A stretch of DNA of 64,000 nucleotides from Verrucomicrobiota bacterium (GTDB taxonomy: Bacteria; Verrucomicrobiota; Verrucomicrobiia; Chthoniobacterales; UBA10450): assembly GCA_003218375.1 (NCBI GenBank), contig QHNH01000011.1, forward strand, positions 1 through 64,000, read 5' to 3'. The notes beneath the pieces were generated by a model. That model was not told the DNA's origin. It saw only the letters and a program-made list of their open reading frames with translations, and did not search any database. Within the stretch, counting starts at the first letter, position 1. Each line of letters starts with the position of its first letter. The position numbers and the translations under genes were made by a program. Of this stretch, positions 43,838-52,370 are shown one piece after another.

Positions 43838-46432
43838 CTATTTCCCTTTCGCCTTAAGATTGCCCGGCGGCCGCACGAGCGCCAGCACGTACGGCTGGTT
43901 CTGAAAATATTTCGCGGCGACGCGCCGAACGTTTTCCACCGTGATCCCCTCGACCTCGCGCTCCAGCGTCTTGTAATGATCGAACCCGAGCCCGTACAGC
44001 TCATCGAGCGCCGCCATGTATCCAAACGAATCGTTGCTCTGGTTCGCGATCTGTTGCTGCCCGACCAATTTCTTTTTCGCGCGCCCCAGTTCTTCCCCCG
44101 TCAATCCTTCCGACGCCAGCTTCCCAATTTCCTCCAGCAACGCCGCCCTCACCGGCTCGATCTTTTGCGGGTCGGTGCCGAGATAAAAAAGGAACAACCC
44201 GGGAACGAGTCCCTGCATCTGGCTGGCGCCCACGTAATACGCCAGGCCCATTTCCTCCCGAATCCGCACGAAAAATCGCGACCCGAGATCGCTGCTCGCT
44301 TCATCGATCAACTCGAGCGCGTAACGATCCGGGCTAAACATATCGGCGCCGCGATAGCCGACCATCAACACGCCCTGCGCCTTCTCTTTCAAACTTTCGA
44401 CCGTAACCGTGCTGGCGAGCGGTGCAGGTTGCGGCGCGCTGGTCAAAGCCAGCTCGCCCGGTTTCATTTTCCCGAGCGTCTCTTCGAAAAGCGCTCGCAC
44501 TTCCGGGGCCTTCACGTTTCCGAACACGGAAAGGACGCCGTTCCGGCCGACGAGGTAGCGATCGCGAAAGGCCAGCAGATCTTTTCGCGTCAACTTCGCC
44601 ACCGAATCCGCCGACCCTTTCCCGCGGAGCGCATAAGGATGCTCGCGGAAGAGCGCGTCGCGCAAGATATTGCGGGCGACAGTCGTGAGCTGTTCCTCGT
44701 CTTCCTTGATTCCCGCGAGCTGGACTTCCCGTTCACGCTCGAGGGCCGTCTCCGGCATCGTCGCGTTCAACAAAACGTCGGCCAGGATCTCCACCCCGAG
44801 CTGGAGATCGGGTTGGGTCACATCAACCGCCACGCTGAAGCTGTTGTTCCCGGCGTCGCTGCCGATGCTGCCGCCGACGGCCTCGATTGTGTCGGCGATC
44901 TGTTCCGCCGTGCGCGTTTTCGTGCCTTTCAGCAGCACCTTCGCCATCAGGCGCGTGATACCGTTGCTCGCGCGCGTTTCCGCCAAGAGACCGCCGCGAA
45001 AAACCGCCGCCATTGAAACCAGCGGCAGCCGCGGATCTTCGCGGACAAGCAATCGAAGGCCATTCGAGAGCTCGATCTTTTGAATCTCGCCGGCCGCGAT
45101 CGCCGGTACGCTTTCACCTTTGGCTGTGACCGCTGCCTTCGGGTTCAGCGAAGTGATCGTGAGATTGTCATCGACCAGATATTTGGCAGCCACGCGGCGA
45201 ACTTCTTCCGACGTAATCTCTTGGACGGCGTCGAGGTAATCCCGGGTGAAATTGAGGTTCCGGGTGAGGAACCAGTTCGAACCGAGATCGGACGCCTGGC
45301 CACGCATCGTGGTGAGCGCGCCGAGATGATGGCTCAGCGAGATTTTTTTCGCCTTCGCGAGTTCGTCGGGCGTGACGCCGGCCGTTTTGATTTCGTCGAC
45401 AATTTTCAGGACGAGGCCGGTCGCCGCATCCCGTTTCTCCGGTTCGACCGTCGCATCAATCCCGAGTAATCCGGGATCGCCGGGCGTGTAGGAAAACGCG
45501 GAGACGCCGTAAGCGAGTCCCGTTTCCTCACGCACCCGCCGGTAAAGCCGCGAGCTGCGCCCATCGCCGAGAATCGTCGAGAGAAGATCGAGCGCCGGCA
45601 CGTCGGGATGCGTGATCTCGGGAACATGCCAGGCCAACGAGAGCCGGGTCAGCTCCGTGACAAATTCCTGGTGCGTCTCGCGGCGGCCGAGCTGGGGCGG
45701 CTCGCTCGGGATGAAAACGGGCTGAAGCGATTTCGCCGGATGACCTTTGAAAAAATCGCCGAGCTGCTGATAGACAGCTTCCGATTCCACGTCGCCGACG
45801 ACGATGAACGTCAGGTTGTTCGGCACATAACGCGCCCGGTAATATTCCATCACGTCATCGCTGGAGAGTTGATTGAAGACATCAAGCAGTCCGATGACCG
45901 GCAGCCGGTAGGGATGGCGTTGAAAAGCGGTGGCGAAAAGTAATTGGCCCGCCATCCGGTCCGGGTCGTCCATCCCCATGGCGAATTCGCGCCGGATCAC
46001 TTCCTGTTCCTTCGCGTACTCTTCCGCCGGCAACGTCGAGTTCATCATCGCGTCGGAAAGCACTTCGAGCGCGACGCCGGTCCCGTCCTTCGGCACGTCG
46101 ATCCAGAAAACGGTGCGATCGAACGACGTGTAAGCGTTGATGTAACCGCCCACGTCCTGAATTTTCTGCGCGATCGCATTCGCCGGATTTGTTTTCGTTC
46201 CCTTGAACAACATGTGCTCCAGGATGTGCGACAAACCCGCGCCGAGATGTTCGTTCTCGTCCACGCTTCCCGTCCCGCACCAGGCCTGGACACTCGCCAC
46301 CGGCGCGCTCCGATCTTCCTGGACGATGATCGTGAGCCCGTTCGGCAACACGCGTTTCTGCGCCGTGCTCGGCGGGAACGTGATGCCGGGCCCGTTTTCC
46401 GGCGGGGCGGCTTTAGAATGAGCGCTTCGCAT
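43838..46432 (-). CDS. M16-family zinc peptidase, active plus inactive repeats in one chain
   Basis: The 864-residue protein contains two full M16 (insulinase/processing peptidase) units. The first has the inverted zinc motif HILEH at 69-73 and the third ligand Glu in EVIRREF near 149. The second, from about residue 450 (LSNGLRLLVREDPRLPLVSM), lacks HxxEH and should be structural, as in the alpha subunit of heterodimeric PqqL/M16 pairs. No signal peptide is visible, but export cannot be excluded. It is followed by the DUF1844 gene and preceded by the Minf_1886 gene. Confidence 0.92.
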   Translation of the reverse strand: MRSAHSKAAPPENGPGITFPPSTAQKRVLPNGLTIIVQEDRSAPVASVQAWCGTGSVDENEHLGAGLSHILEHMLFKGTKTNPANAIAQKIQDVGGYINAYTSFDRTVFWIDVPKDGTGVALEVLSDAMMNSTLPAEEYAKEQEVIRREFAMGMDDPDRMAGQLLFATAFQRHPYRLPVIGLLDVFNQLSSDDVMEYYRARYVPNNLTFIVVGDVESEAVYQQLGDFFKGHPAKSLQPVFIPSEPPQLGRRETHQEFVTELTRLSLAWHVPEITHPDVPALDLLSTILGDGRSSRLYRRVREETGLAYGVSAFSYTPGDPGLLGIDATVEPEKRDAATGLVLKIVDEIKTAGVTPDELAKAKKISLSHHLGALTTMRGQASDLGSNWFLTRNLNFTRDYLDAVQEITSEEVRRVAAKYLVDDNLTITSLNPKAAVTAKGESVPAIAAGEIQKIELSNGLRLLVREDPRLPLVSMAAVFRGGLLAETRASNGITRLMAKVLLKGTKTRTAEQIADTIEAVGGSIGSDAGNNSFSVAVDVTQPDLQLGVEILADVLLNATMPETALEREREVQLAGIKEDEEQLTTVARNILRDALFREHPYALRGKGSADSVAKLTRKDLLAFRDRYLVGRNGVLSVFGNVKAPEVRALFEETLGKMKPGELALTSAPQPAPLASTVTVESLKEKAQGVLMVGYRGADMFSPDRYALELIDEASSDLGSRFFVRIREEMGLAYYVGASQMQGLVPGLFLFYLGTDPQKIEPVRAALLEEIGKLASEGLTGEELGRAKKKLVGQQQIANQSNDSFGYMAALDELYGLGFDHYKTLEREVEGITVENVRRVAAKYFQNQPYVLALVRPPGNLKAKGK

Positions 46433-46470
46433 ATTGTCGAACCAAAGCGCGCCCGGCGGCGCGTTTCAAT

Positions 46471-46911
46471 TCAGGACAACTTCGGCGCGGACGCTGGAAG
46501 TCCAAGCGGAACGTCGGGGTGCGAGCGTTTTTCCGGCTCGAACGGCTTCACAAACGCTTCGTGAAAATCGAAGACGTTCTTGAAATCCTCGATCGAATCT
46601 TCCTCGGTCTTCCCGAAAATCCCCGCGCCGATCAGGTTGAAAACCATGTGCCCGATATCTTCGGTCGACCGGATTCCCCAGTAGGAAAGGACTGTCACCA
46701 CCATCGGCCCAAATTCCTTGAGCGCGTATTGCCGGACGCCCCCGAGCAGTTCCGGGCCCGCGACGTGCCGGACCGATGCGCCCTTCGTTTTCTTCTGCTG
46801 CTTCGTCGTGTAGTCGAGCGCGTCGCGGAGAAAAACGTAAGCATCCCGCTGGTAACGCGGGTCGCTGGCCACAATCGAATCGAGCGCTTCGGCGAATCCT
46901 ATTTTTTGCAT
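46471..46911 (-). CDS. Minf_1886-family protein
   Basis: The 146-residue soluble protein matches a small family named after a Methylacidiphilum protein and common in Verrucomicrobiota and Planctomycetota. Typical blocks are YQRDAYVFLRDALDYTTKQQ, HVAGPELLGGVRQYALKEFG, and YWGIRSTEDIGHMVFNLIGA. The function is unknown. The start at 46911 (MQKIGF) is supported by the family start; an upstream Met would add a hydrophobic piece. It precedes the M16 gene by 38 bases on the same strand. Confidence 0.88.
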   Translation of the reverse strand: MQKIGFAEALDSIVASDPRYQRDAYVFLRDALDYTTKQQKKTKGASVRHVAGPELLGGVRQYALKEFGPMVVTVLSYWGIRSTEDIGHMVFNLIGAGIFGKTEEDSIEDFKNVFDFHEAFVKPFEPEKRSHPDVPLGLPASAPKLS

Positions 46912-47014
46912 GTTGTCTCGCCCGTTTGTAGCGGGCGCGGCCATGATAAGCAACAACGTCGCTGCGGGCAACTCTCCGCTCGTGGGTCAACAGTTCTCCT
47001 AGTATGATGACGGC

Positions 47015-47611
47015 GTGAAAGGATTCCTCCGCGCGTCGATTCTTCTGGTTGCGGCACTGAGCTTCGCGGCCGAGCCGGAAAAAAACTATCCCGCCACCTT
47101 GAGTGGCGGGGCGCCGTGCGGTTCGTGTAACGCACCGGAAACGCTCTCGTGGAAAACGCTGATCCCGCCGGAGAAGGAACCGGGCGAGCCATTGGTCATC
47201 ACGGGGAAGGTTTTTCAGCCGGATGGAAAAACCCCGGCGGAGGGCATGGTGCTTTGGGTTTATCACACCGACGTGACGGGGTATTACAATGAAAAGGACG
47301 ATGCGAGTCATCCGCGGCTGAAGGGTTGGATGAAAATCGGGGCGGACGGGAAATATGAATTCCGCACGATCCGGCCGGGAGCGTATCCGCACCGGGCCAC
47401 GCCGGCGCACATTCATGCGCACGTTTACGGCCCGGGGTATTCCGAGCGCTCGATCGAGGACTACTGGTTCAAAGAGGATCCGCGGATCAACGAGAAGGAG
47501 CTGAAGAACGCGGCGGATAACGGAGGACATCCGGTTGTCGTCGAGCTCAAACGCGGCAGCGACGGCGTCTGGCGCGGTGAACGCGACATCAAGCTCCAGG
47601 CGGTGAAGTGA
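47015..47611 (+). CDS. Exported intradiol dioxygenase-like protein
   Basis: The 198-residue protein starts with GTG and a signal peptide (FLRASILLVAALSFA). The domain is the intradiol ring-cleavage dioxygenase fold: LVITGKVFQPDGKTPAEGMV, WVYHTDVTGYY with the first Tyr ligands, FRTIRPGAYPHRATPAHIHA with Tyr and two His ligands. The Fe(III) site seems complete. Exported relatives exist whose substrate is not a simple catechol, so the reaction is unassigned. Repeat B3 begins one base after its stop. Confidence 0.8.
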   Translation: MKGFLRASILLVAALSFAAEPEKNYPATLSGGAPCGSCNAPETLSWKTLIPPEKEPGEPLVITGKVFQPDGKTPAEGMVLWVYHTDVTGYYNEKDDASHPRLKGWMKIGADGKYEFRTIRPGAYPHRATPAHIHAHVYGPGYSERSIEDYWFKEDPRINEKELKNAADNGGHPVVVELKRGSDGVWRGERDIKLQAVK

Positions 47612-47612
47612 C

Positions 47613-47732
47613 GGGAACATAGGCCTCTGGCCTGTGCGCCCAGCGGAGTTGCACTCCGCTGAAAACCTAGGAACGGAGCGTAACAACGGGCTGCAAACCC
47701 GTTGGGCGCACAGGCCGGAGGCCTATGTTCCT
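47613..47732. repeat. Four-hairpin palindromic element, family B copy 3
   Basis: The ends GGAACATA/TATGTTCC and TGTGCGCCCA/TTGGGCGCACA are as in the other copies. Outer hairpins: left ATAGGCC-TCT-GGCCTGT, right ACAGGCC-GGA-GGCCTAT. The left inner hairpin is CAGCGGAGT-TGC-ACTCCGCTG, but the right inner one is a new type, AACGGG-CTGCAAA-CCCGTT. A divergent middle (ACCTAGGAACGGAGCGTAAC) separates them. Confidence 0.9.
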
Positions 47733-47781
47733 CGCGACCGATCGCCTTTGCCGAAGGCGCGACCCGGCTTTAGAATCGCGC

Positions 47782-50700
47782 ATGAGTCCTTTGCAGGAGC
47801 AGATCGAGCAGCGGGGGTTGCAGATCTTCGATCTCGTCGACCAGAACCCGGAGACGATCTTCAGCAAGGCTGGCTTTTACCAGCGCATGATGGCGTTCTC
47901 GATGCGCGACGAGCATTTCAAAGTGCAGATGTTCCGGTTCGTCGATGTGCTCGCGTCACTCCGCCATTCGTCCGACATCGTCCAGCATCTCAGCGAATAT
48001 TTTGCCGATATGCGCAACGGCTCCGTGCCTTTCCTTCAGACCGGCATCAAGGCCGCGCGCATTTTCCCGTGGCTGACCGCGCCGATCCTGCGCTGGAACG
48101 TCTCCGGCATGGCGCGGCAATTCATCGCCGGGCGCGATCCGGACGACGTGATGAAAATGTTGCGCAAGCGCCGCAAGGAAAAGATCGGGTTCACGGTCGA
48201 TCTCCTCGGCGAAGCGGTGGTGAGCGAACAGGAAGCGAATGAATACGCCGAGCGCTGCTTTCATTTGCTCGACGGGCTGGCAGAACGGACCCGCGGCTGG
48301 ACCGATCCACTGGGCAAAAACACCGAGCTATTCCCGGTGGTCAACGTGTCGGTAAAAATCTCCGCGCTCTATTCGCAGATGAACCCGGCCGACCCGGAGG
48401 ACGCGATCGCGCATCTCGCGCCGAAGCTGCGCCCGATCCTGCGGCGCGCGCGCGAAGTCGGCGCCTTCATTAATTTCGACATGGAGAGTTACGCGCATAA
48501 GAACACGACGCTCGAGCTTTTCCGGACGCTCTTCATGGAGGACGAGTTCCGCGATTGGCCACAGGCCGGGATCGTGATCCAGGTTTATCTGCGCGATGCC
48601 GAGCGCGACCTGACGAACTTGATCGAATGGGGCCGGCAGCGCGGCACGCGTTTCACGGTGCGGCTCGTGAAAGGCGCTTACTGGGATTACGAAAAGATCA
48701 AGGCGGCCCAGAACGGCTGGCGTTGCCCGGTCTTTCTGCAAAAGCCGGAGAGCGACGCGAACTTCGAAGCCTGCACCCGGATCCTGCTCGAGAACGAATC
48801 GATCGTGACCTCGGCGTTCGGCTCGCACAACGTCCGCAGCATCGCGCACGCGCAGGCCTACGCGCAGCAACTCGGGATCGATAAAAGCCGGTTCGAATTT
48901 CAACTGCTTTACGGAATGGCCGGTCCGATCAAGCGCGCCCTCGTCGAGATGGGTTATCGCGTCCGCGAATATTGTCCGGTGGGCGAACTGCTCCCCGGCA
49001 TGTCGTATCTCGTCCGGCGCCTGCTCGAGAACACGTCGAACGAAGGTTTCCTCAAGGCGAAGTTTTCCGACAAAGCCGGCCCCGAACAACTCCTGCGCGA
49101 CCCGCGCTCCTTAATTGGAGGGACGCGCGCCGTCGCGTCCCACTCTTCTCCCAAAGCGGCCACGCATTCCCGCAACGGCCAGTCGCTCGACACTCCGCCG
49201 GGGGACACCTACGAGAACTCGCCGCTGGTGAACTTCGTCCATCGCAGCAGCCAGGAACAAATGCGGACCGCGCTTCGCGAAGTGAAGGCGAAGCTGGGGC
49301 AAAAATATCCGATCGTCATCAACGGCCAGAAAATTTGGACCGATAATCTGATCGACTCGATCAATCCCACCTCGCCGCAGCAGGTCGTCGGCGCGGTGGC
49401 GGAAGCCCACGTCGACCACGCGGAAGCGGCGGTGACGGCGGCGAAGAAAGCTTTCGAGCATTGGTGCCGAGTCAGTGTCGAACATCGCGCCGGCCTTCTC
49501 GAACGTGTCGCGACGATCATGGATCGCCGGCGATTCGAGCTTTCCGCGCTCGAAGTTTACGAAGTGGGCAAGCCGTGGGCCGAAGCCGATGGCGACATCC
49601 GGGAAGCGATCGACTTCCTCCTTTTCTACGCGCAGCAAATGCGCATCCGCGGTCTCCCGCGGCTGACCCAGCACGTGCCCGGCGAAGAAAGCTACCAGCA
49701 TTACTGGCCGCGCGGCGTCGCCCTCGTCATCGCGCCTTGGAATTTCCCGATGGCGATCCTGACCGGCATGGTTTCGGCCGCGCTCGTCACCGGCAACACC
49801 GTCATCATGAAACCGGCGGAGCAATCGGCCGTTTGCGGCGCGATGTTGATGGAGATGTTCGAGGAAGCCGGCGTGCCTCCCGGCGTCCTGAATTTCCTGC
49901 CGGGCAAAGGCCGCGTCATCGGCCAGCATCTCGTCGATCACAAGGACATCCACATGATCGCGTTCACCGGCTCGCGCGAAGTGGGCCTGCGGATTTGGAA
50001 AAGCGCGGGCGAGACGCGCGAAGGCCAGTTGGAATTGAAACGCGTCGTTTGCGAGATGGGCGGCAAGAACGCGGTGATCGTCGATTCCGATGCCGACCTT
50101 GACGAAGCGATCGTGGATACGGTTTATTCGGCGTTCGGTTATCAGGGGCAGAAATGTTCTGCTTGCTCGCGTCTGATTGTGGTCGAGGAGAATTACGAGC
50201 GCGTCGTCAAACGGCTCGTCGAAGCGGCAGCCAGTTTGCGCGTCGGAAATCCCGAGACCCCGGGCATCATGGTCGGCCCGGTCATCGACGAGACCGCCTA
50301 CCGGCGTCAGTTGGAAATAATCGAGGCCGGAAAAGAGGAGGCGACTTTGGCGTTCCAAGGCACCGTTCCGTCCGAAGGCTTCTTCGTTCCGCCGACCATT
50401 TTCACCGACGTCAAACCGCACCTGCGCCTCTCGTGCGAAGAAATTTTTGGGCCCGTTCTCAGCGTGCTCAAAGTCCGCGATCTCGACGAAGCGATCCGCG
50501 TAGCGAACGACACCGACTACGCATTGACGGCCGGCTTTTTCTCACGCAGCCCGGCAAACATCGAGCGCGTGAAAGCGGAGCTGGTGGCGGGCAATGTTTA
50601 CATCAATCGCTCCTGCACCGGCGCGGTCGTCGGCCGGCATCCATTTGGCGGCTTCAAGATGTCGGGCGGCGGCACGAAAGCGGGCGGTGGCGATTACCTC

Positions 50701-50814
50701 CTCCAGTTCATGGTCCCGCGCGTCGTCACCGAAAACATCATGCGCCACGGCTTCGCGCCCGACACCACGCCGGAGTTTCGCGAGCCGTTTGGCGCAGCAT
50801 CGACGCAAAGTTGA
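47782..50814 (+). CDS. putA: Bifunctional proline dehydrogenase / L-glutamate gamma-semialdehyde dehydrogenase
   Basis: The 1010-residue fusion oxidises proline to glutamate. The PRODH barrel covers about 60-430, with RFTVRLVKGAYWDYEKIK and the C-terminal MSYLVRRLLENTSNEGFL block. The aldehyde dehydrogenase domain covers about 500-990, with the NAD-binding VALVIAPWNFPMAI and FTGSREVG, the Glu in CEMGGKNAVIV and the catalytic Cys in YQGQKCSACSRL. No DNA-binding RHH domain is present, so it is not a transcriptional repressor. The linker (about 446-475) contains a half C repeat translated as GGTRAVASHS. The start at 47782 follows the end of repeat B3. Confidence 0.95.
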   Translation: MSPLQEQIEQRGLQIFDLVDQNPETIFSKAGFYQRMMAFSMRDEHFKVQMFRFVDVLASLRHSSDIVQHLSEYFADMRNGSVPFLQTGIKAARIFPWLTAPILRWNVSGMARQFIAGRDPDDVMKMLRKRRKEKIGFTVDLLGEAVVSEQEANEYAERCFHLLDGLAERTRGWTDPLGKNTELFPVVNVSVKISALYSQMNPADPEDAIAHLAPKLRPILRRAREVGAFINFDMESYAHKNTTLELFRTLFMEDEFRDWPQAGIVIQVYLRDAERDLTNLIEWGRQRGTRFTVRLVKGAYWDYEKIKAAQNGWRCPVFLQKPESDANFEACTRILLENESIVTSAFGSHNVRSIAHAQAYAQQLGIDKSRFEFQLLYGMAGPIKRALVEMGYRVREYCPVGELLPGMSYLVRRLLENTSNEGFLKAKFSDKAGPEQLLRDPRSLIGGTRAVASHSSPKAATHSRNGQSLDTPPGDTYENSPLVNFVHRSSQEQMRTALREVKAKLGQKYPIVINGQKIWTDNLIDSINPTSPQQVVGAVAEAHVDHAEAAVTAAKKAFEHWCRVSVEHRAGLLERVATIMDRRRFELSALEVYEVGKPWAEADGDIREAIDFLLFYAQQMRIRGLPRLTQHVPGEESYQHYWPRGVALVIAPWNFPMAILTGMVSAALVTGNTVIMKPAEQSAVCGAMLMEMFEEAGVPPGVLNFLPGKGRVIGQHLVDHKDIHMIAFTGSREVGLRIWKSAGETREGQLELKRVVCEMGGKNAVIVDSDADLDEAIVDTVYSAFGYQGQKCSACSRLIVVEENYERVVKRLVEAAASLRVGNPETPGIMVGPVIDETAYRRQLEIIEAGKEEATLAFQGTVPSEGFFVPPTIFTDVKPHLRLSCEEIFGPVLSVLKVRDLDEAIRVANDTDYALTAGFFSRSPANIERVKAELVAGNVYINRSCTGAVVGRHPFGGFKMSGGGTKAGGGDYLLQFMVPRVVTENIMRHGFAPDTTPEFREPFGAASTQS
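49117..49148. repeat. Half of a family C element inside putA
   Basis: GGAGGGACGCGC-GCC-GTCGCGTCCC followed by ACTCTT matches the left half of the element at 5806 (same end GGAGGGAC, same flank CCCACTCTT) with a different, still paired stem. It lies in frame in the interdomain linker of putA and adds about ten residues without a stop. No right half is visible. Confidence 0.8.
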
Positions 50815-50847
50815 CCTTTCCGGCGGTATTGGTTTAATCAATCAACA

Positions 50848-51072
50848 ATGACCGTGGAGAAAATTCGCAGCTTGCTTCGAGCGACTCCCTTTCAATCATT
50901 CGAGGTGCATACGCCCGATGGCAGGGCGTTCCAGGTTCCTCATCCGGACTTCGCGATGTTGTCCGGAACCGGACGGCTCCTTCACGTAGCACGGCCGGAA
51001 AGCGATCAGGAAGACATCATCGATATCGCCCTCATCACCGACATCGCAGTTCCGTTAAAAGCTCAAAAGTAA
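50848..51072 (+). CDS. Conserved small hypothetical protein, 74 aa
   Basis: The 74-residue protein looks like the widespread short proteins that open with a short helix and FxSFEVHTPDGRAFQVPHPD, then VARPESDQEDIIDIALITDI. The function is unknown. It follows putA by 33 bases on the same strand and may be cotranscribed. It ends 8 bases from the convergent lipoprotein gene. Confidence 0.7.
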   Translation: MTVEKIRSLLRATPFQSFEVHTPDGRAFQVPHPDFAMLSGTGRLLHVARPESDQEDIIDIALITDIAVPLKAQK

Positions 51073-51080
51073 GGTTGCTG

Positions 51081-51440
51081 CTACCGCCAATAACCGGCGA
51101 CCCAGACCCAGCGGCTGCCGCGGCGGAGCCAGTGGCCTTCCACATAAACCGCGGCCGGTCTTGGACGAACCATCCAACTGCCGGGCACCCAGACATAGTT
51201 GGTCCCGCTCCAGCGCCAGTAGCCTCGCGTCCAGGCGTAGTTCGCGCCGGGCGAAACGGTTTGCGCTTCCACCCGGACCGCTGGCGGCTCCTGGGTGACG
51301 TAGGTTTCGCTGGTCGTAGGGCCAGTCGTCGTGGTTTCGCGGGTGACGGTAGTGGTGGTGACCGGCGGCGCCGGTTCCGTGACCATACAGCCAGCCAGGG
51401 CGAACGGCGCAACCGCTAACAGATAAAGATGTAATTTCAT
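51081..51440 (-). CDS. Lipoprotein with YxWxxGxW repeats
   Basis: The 119-residue protein has a lipoprotein signal peptide ending LAGC (lipobox near residue 18), a Thr/Pro/Val-rich spacer (about 25-55) and four YxWxxGxW-type repeats: YAWTRGYW, YVWVPGSW, VYVEGHW and WVWVAGYW. Such YXWGXW proteins are outer-membrane-anchored and aromatic-rich, of unknown role. The start at 51440 is fixed by GGAGG eight bases upstream. Confidence 0.85.
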   Translation of the reverse strand: MKLHLYLLAVAPFALAGCMVTEPAPPVTTTTVTRETTTTGPTTSETYVTQEPPAVRVEAQTVSPGANYAWTRGYWRWSGTNYVWVPGSWMVRPRPAAVYVEGHWLRRGSRWVWVAGYWR

Positions 51441-51527
51441 AATGGGCCTCCGCTCTCTAATTCGTTTGCCGACTGATGCGCGGCTGTTGTGATGGCGCAA
51501 AACGGTTTCTGATCCGATGATCCCCGC

Positions 51528-52202
51528 ATGCTCTACGTCGTGGCCACCCCAATCGGGAACCTGAACGACATTACGTTGCGAGCGCTGGAGGTTTTGAAGT
51601 CCGTCGACGTGATCGCGGCGGAGGACACGCGGCATTCCGGGAATTTGCTGAAGCATTTTGAAATCCGAAAGCCGCTGGTGAGTTATCACGAACACAACGA
51701 AGCGATGCGGTCGCAGGAATTGGCGGAACGCCTCGACGCGGGGGAGAACGTCGCCCTGATCACGGATGCCGGCATGCCCGGGCTTTCCGATCCGGGGGCG
51801 CGACTCATTCGCAAATGCATCGAGCGCGGTCTGCCCTTCACGATTATCCCGGGCGTGTCGGCGATCCTGATGGCGCTCGTTGGCTCGGGGATCTCGATGG
51901 AGTCATTCTGCTTTCGCGGTTTTTTGCCGGTCAAAAGCGGCCAGCGCGAACGGGAGTTGCGCGCCGCGTCGGAGCGGAAGGAGACCTCGGTGTTTTTCGA
52001 ATCGCCCTATCGCATCTTGAAAACGCTGGCCGCGTGCGCCGAGCTCATGCCGGAGCGACAACTCTGCGTCGCCCGCGAGCTCACGAAGAAGTTCGAAGAA
52101 TTCCGGCGCGGGAATCCGGCGGAACTTCTCGCGCATTATGAAGCGCACCCGGCGAAAGGCGAGATCACCATGGTGATCAGCGGGGCGAAGCCAACCAGGT
52201 AG
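51528..52202 (+). CDS. rsmI: 16S rRNA 2'-O-ribose C1402 methyltransferase
   Basis: The 224-residue SPOUT-like/TP methylase family enzyme has LYVVATPIGNLNDITLRALE, AAEDTRHSGNLLKHF, VALITDAGMPGLSDPGARLI and the C-terminal LCVARELTKKFEEFRRGNPA. RsmI methylates C1402 of 16S rRNA with SAM. It is somewhat shorter than E. coli RsmI, which has a longer C-terminus. Its stop codon lies inside the left end of repeat C6. Confidence 0.95.
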   Translation: MLYVVATPIGNLNDITLRALEVLKSVDVIAAEDTRHSGNLLKHFEIRKPLVSYHEHNEAMRSQELAERLDAGENVALITDAGMPGLSDPGARLIRKCIERGLPFTIIPGVSAILMALVGSGISMESFCFRGFLPVKSGQRERELRAASERKETSVFFESPYRILKTLAACAELMPERQLCVARELTKKFEEFRRGNPAELLAHYEAHPAKGEITMVISGAKPTR

Positions 52203-52284
52203 GGACGCTTTTCCGAAGCGTCCGACTTCCTGCGCCACCGCGTCTTCAGAGAATAATCGGACGCCTCGGAAAGGCGTCCCTACC
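52198..52284. repeat. Two-armed palindromic element, family C copy 6
   Basis: The ends GGTAGGGACG and CGTCCCTACC are inverted. The arms are GGACGCTTTTCCGAAGCGTCC and GGACGCCTCGGAAAGGCGTC (trimmed), separated by a short middle that can also pair. The rsmI TAG stop (52200-52202) is part of the left end. It separates rsmI from rplU. Confidence 0.85.
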
Positions 52285-52370
52285 TGGAGGAGTTTTCTCC
52301 CTTGTCAAAGCGCCGGTCCTGTGGAACTTTGCGCGGCTTTTCCCCAGAGGTATTCACCCGGCTTTCTCGT

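Noticed and set aside
42986-45016. 676-codon open frame antisense to topoisomerase IB, DUF1844 and M16 genes
   Set aside because: It crosses three well-supported genes on the opposite strand and is Arg/His-rich without any domain.
43838-46432. Frameshifted or pseudogene M16 peptidase because the second unit lacks HxxEH
   Set aside because: One active and one inactive unit in a single chain is a normal M16 arrangement and the frame is intact.
49111-50421. 436-codon open frame antisense to putA
   Set aside because: Lies wholly opposite the conserved aldehyde dehydrogenase domain.
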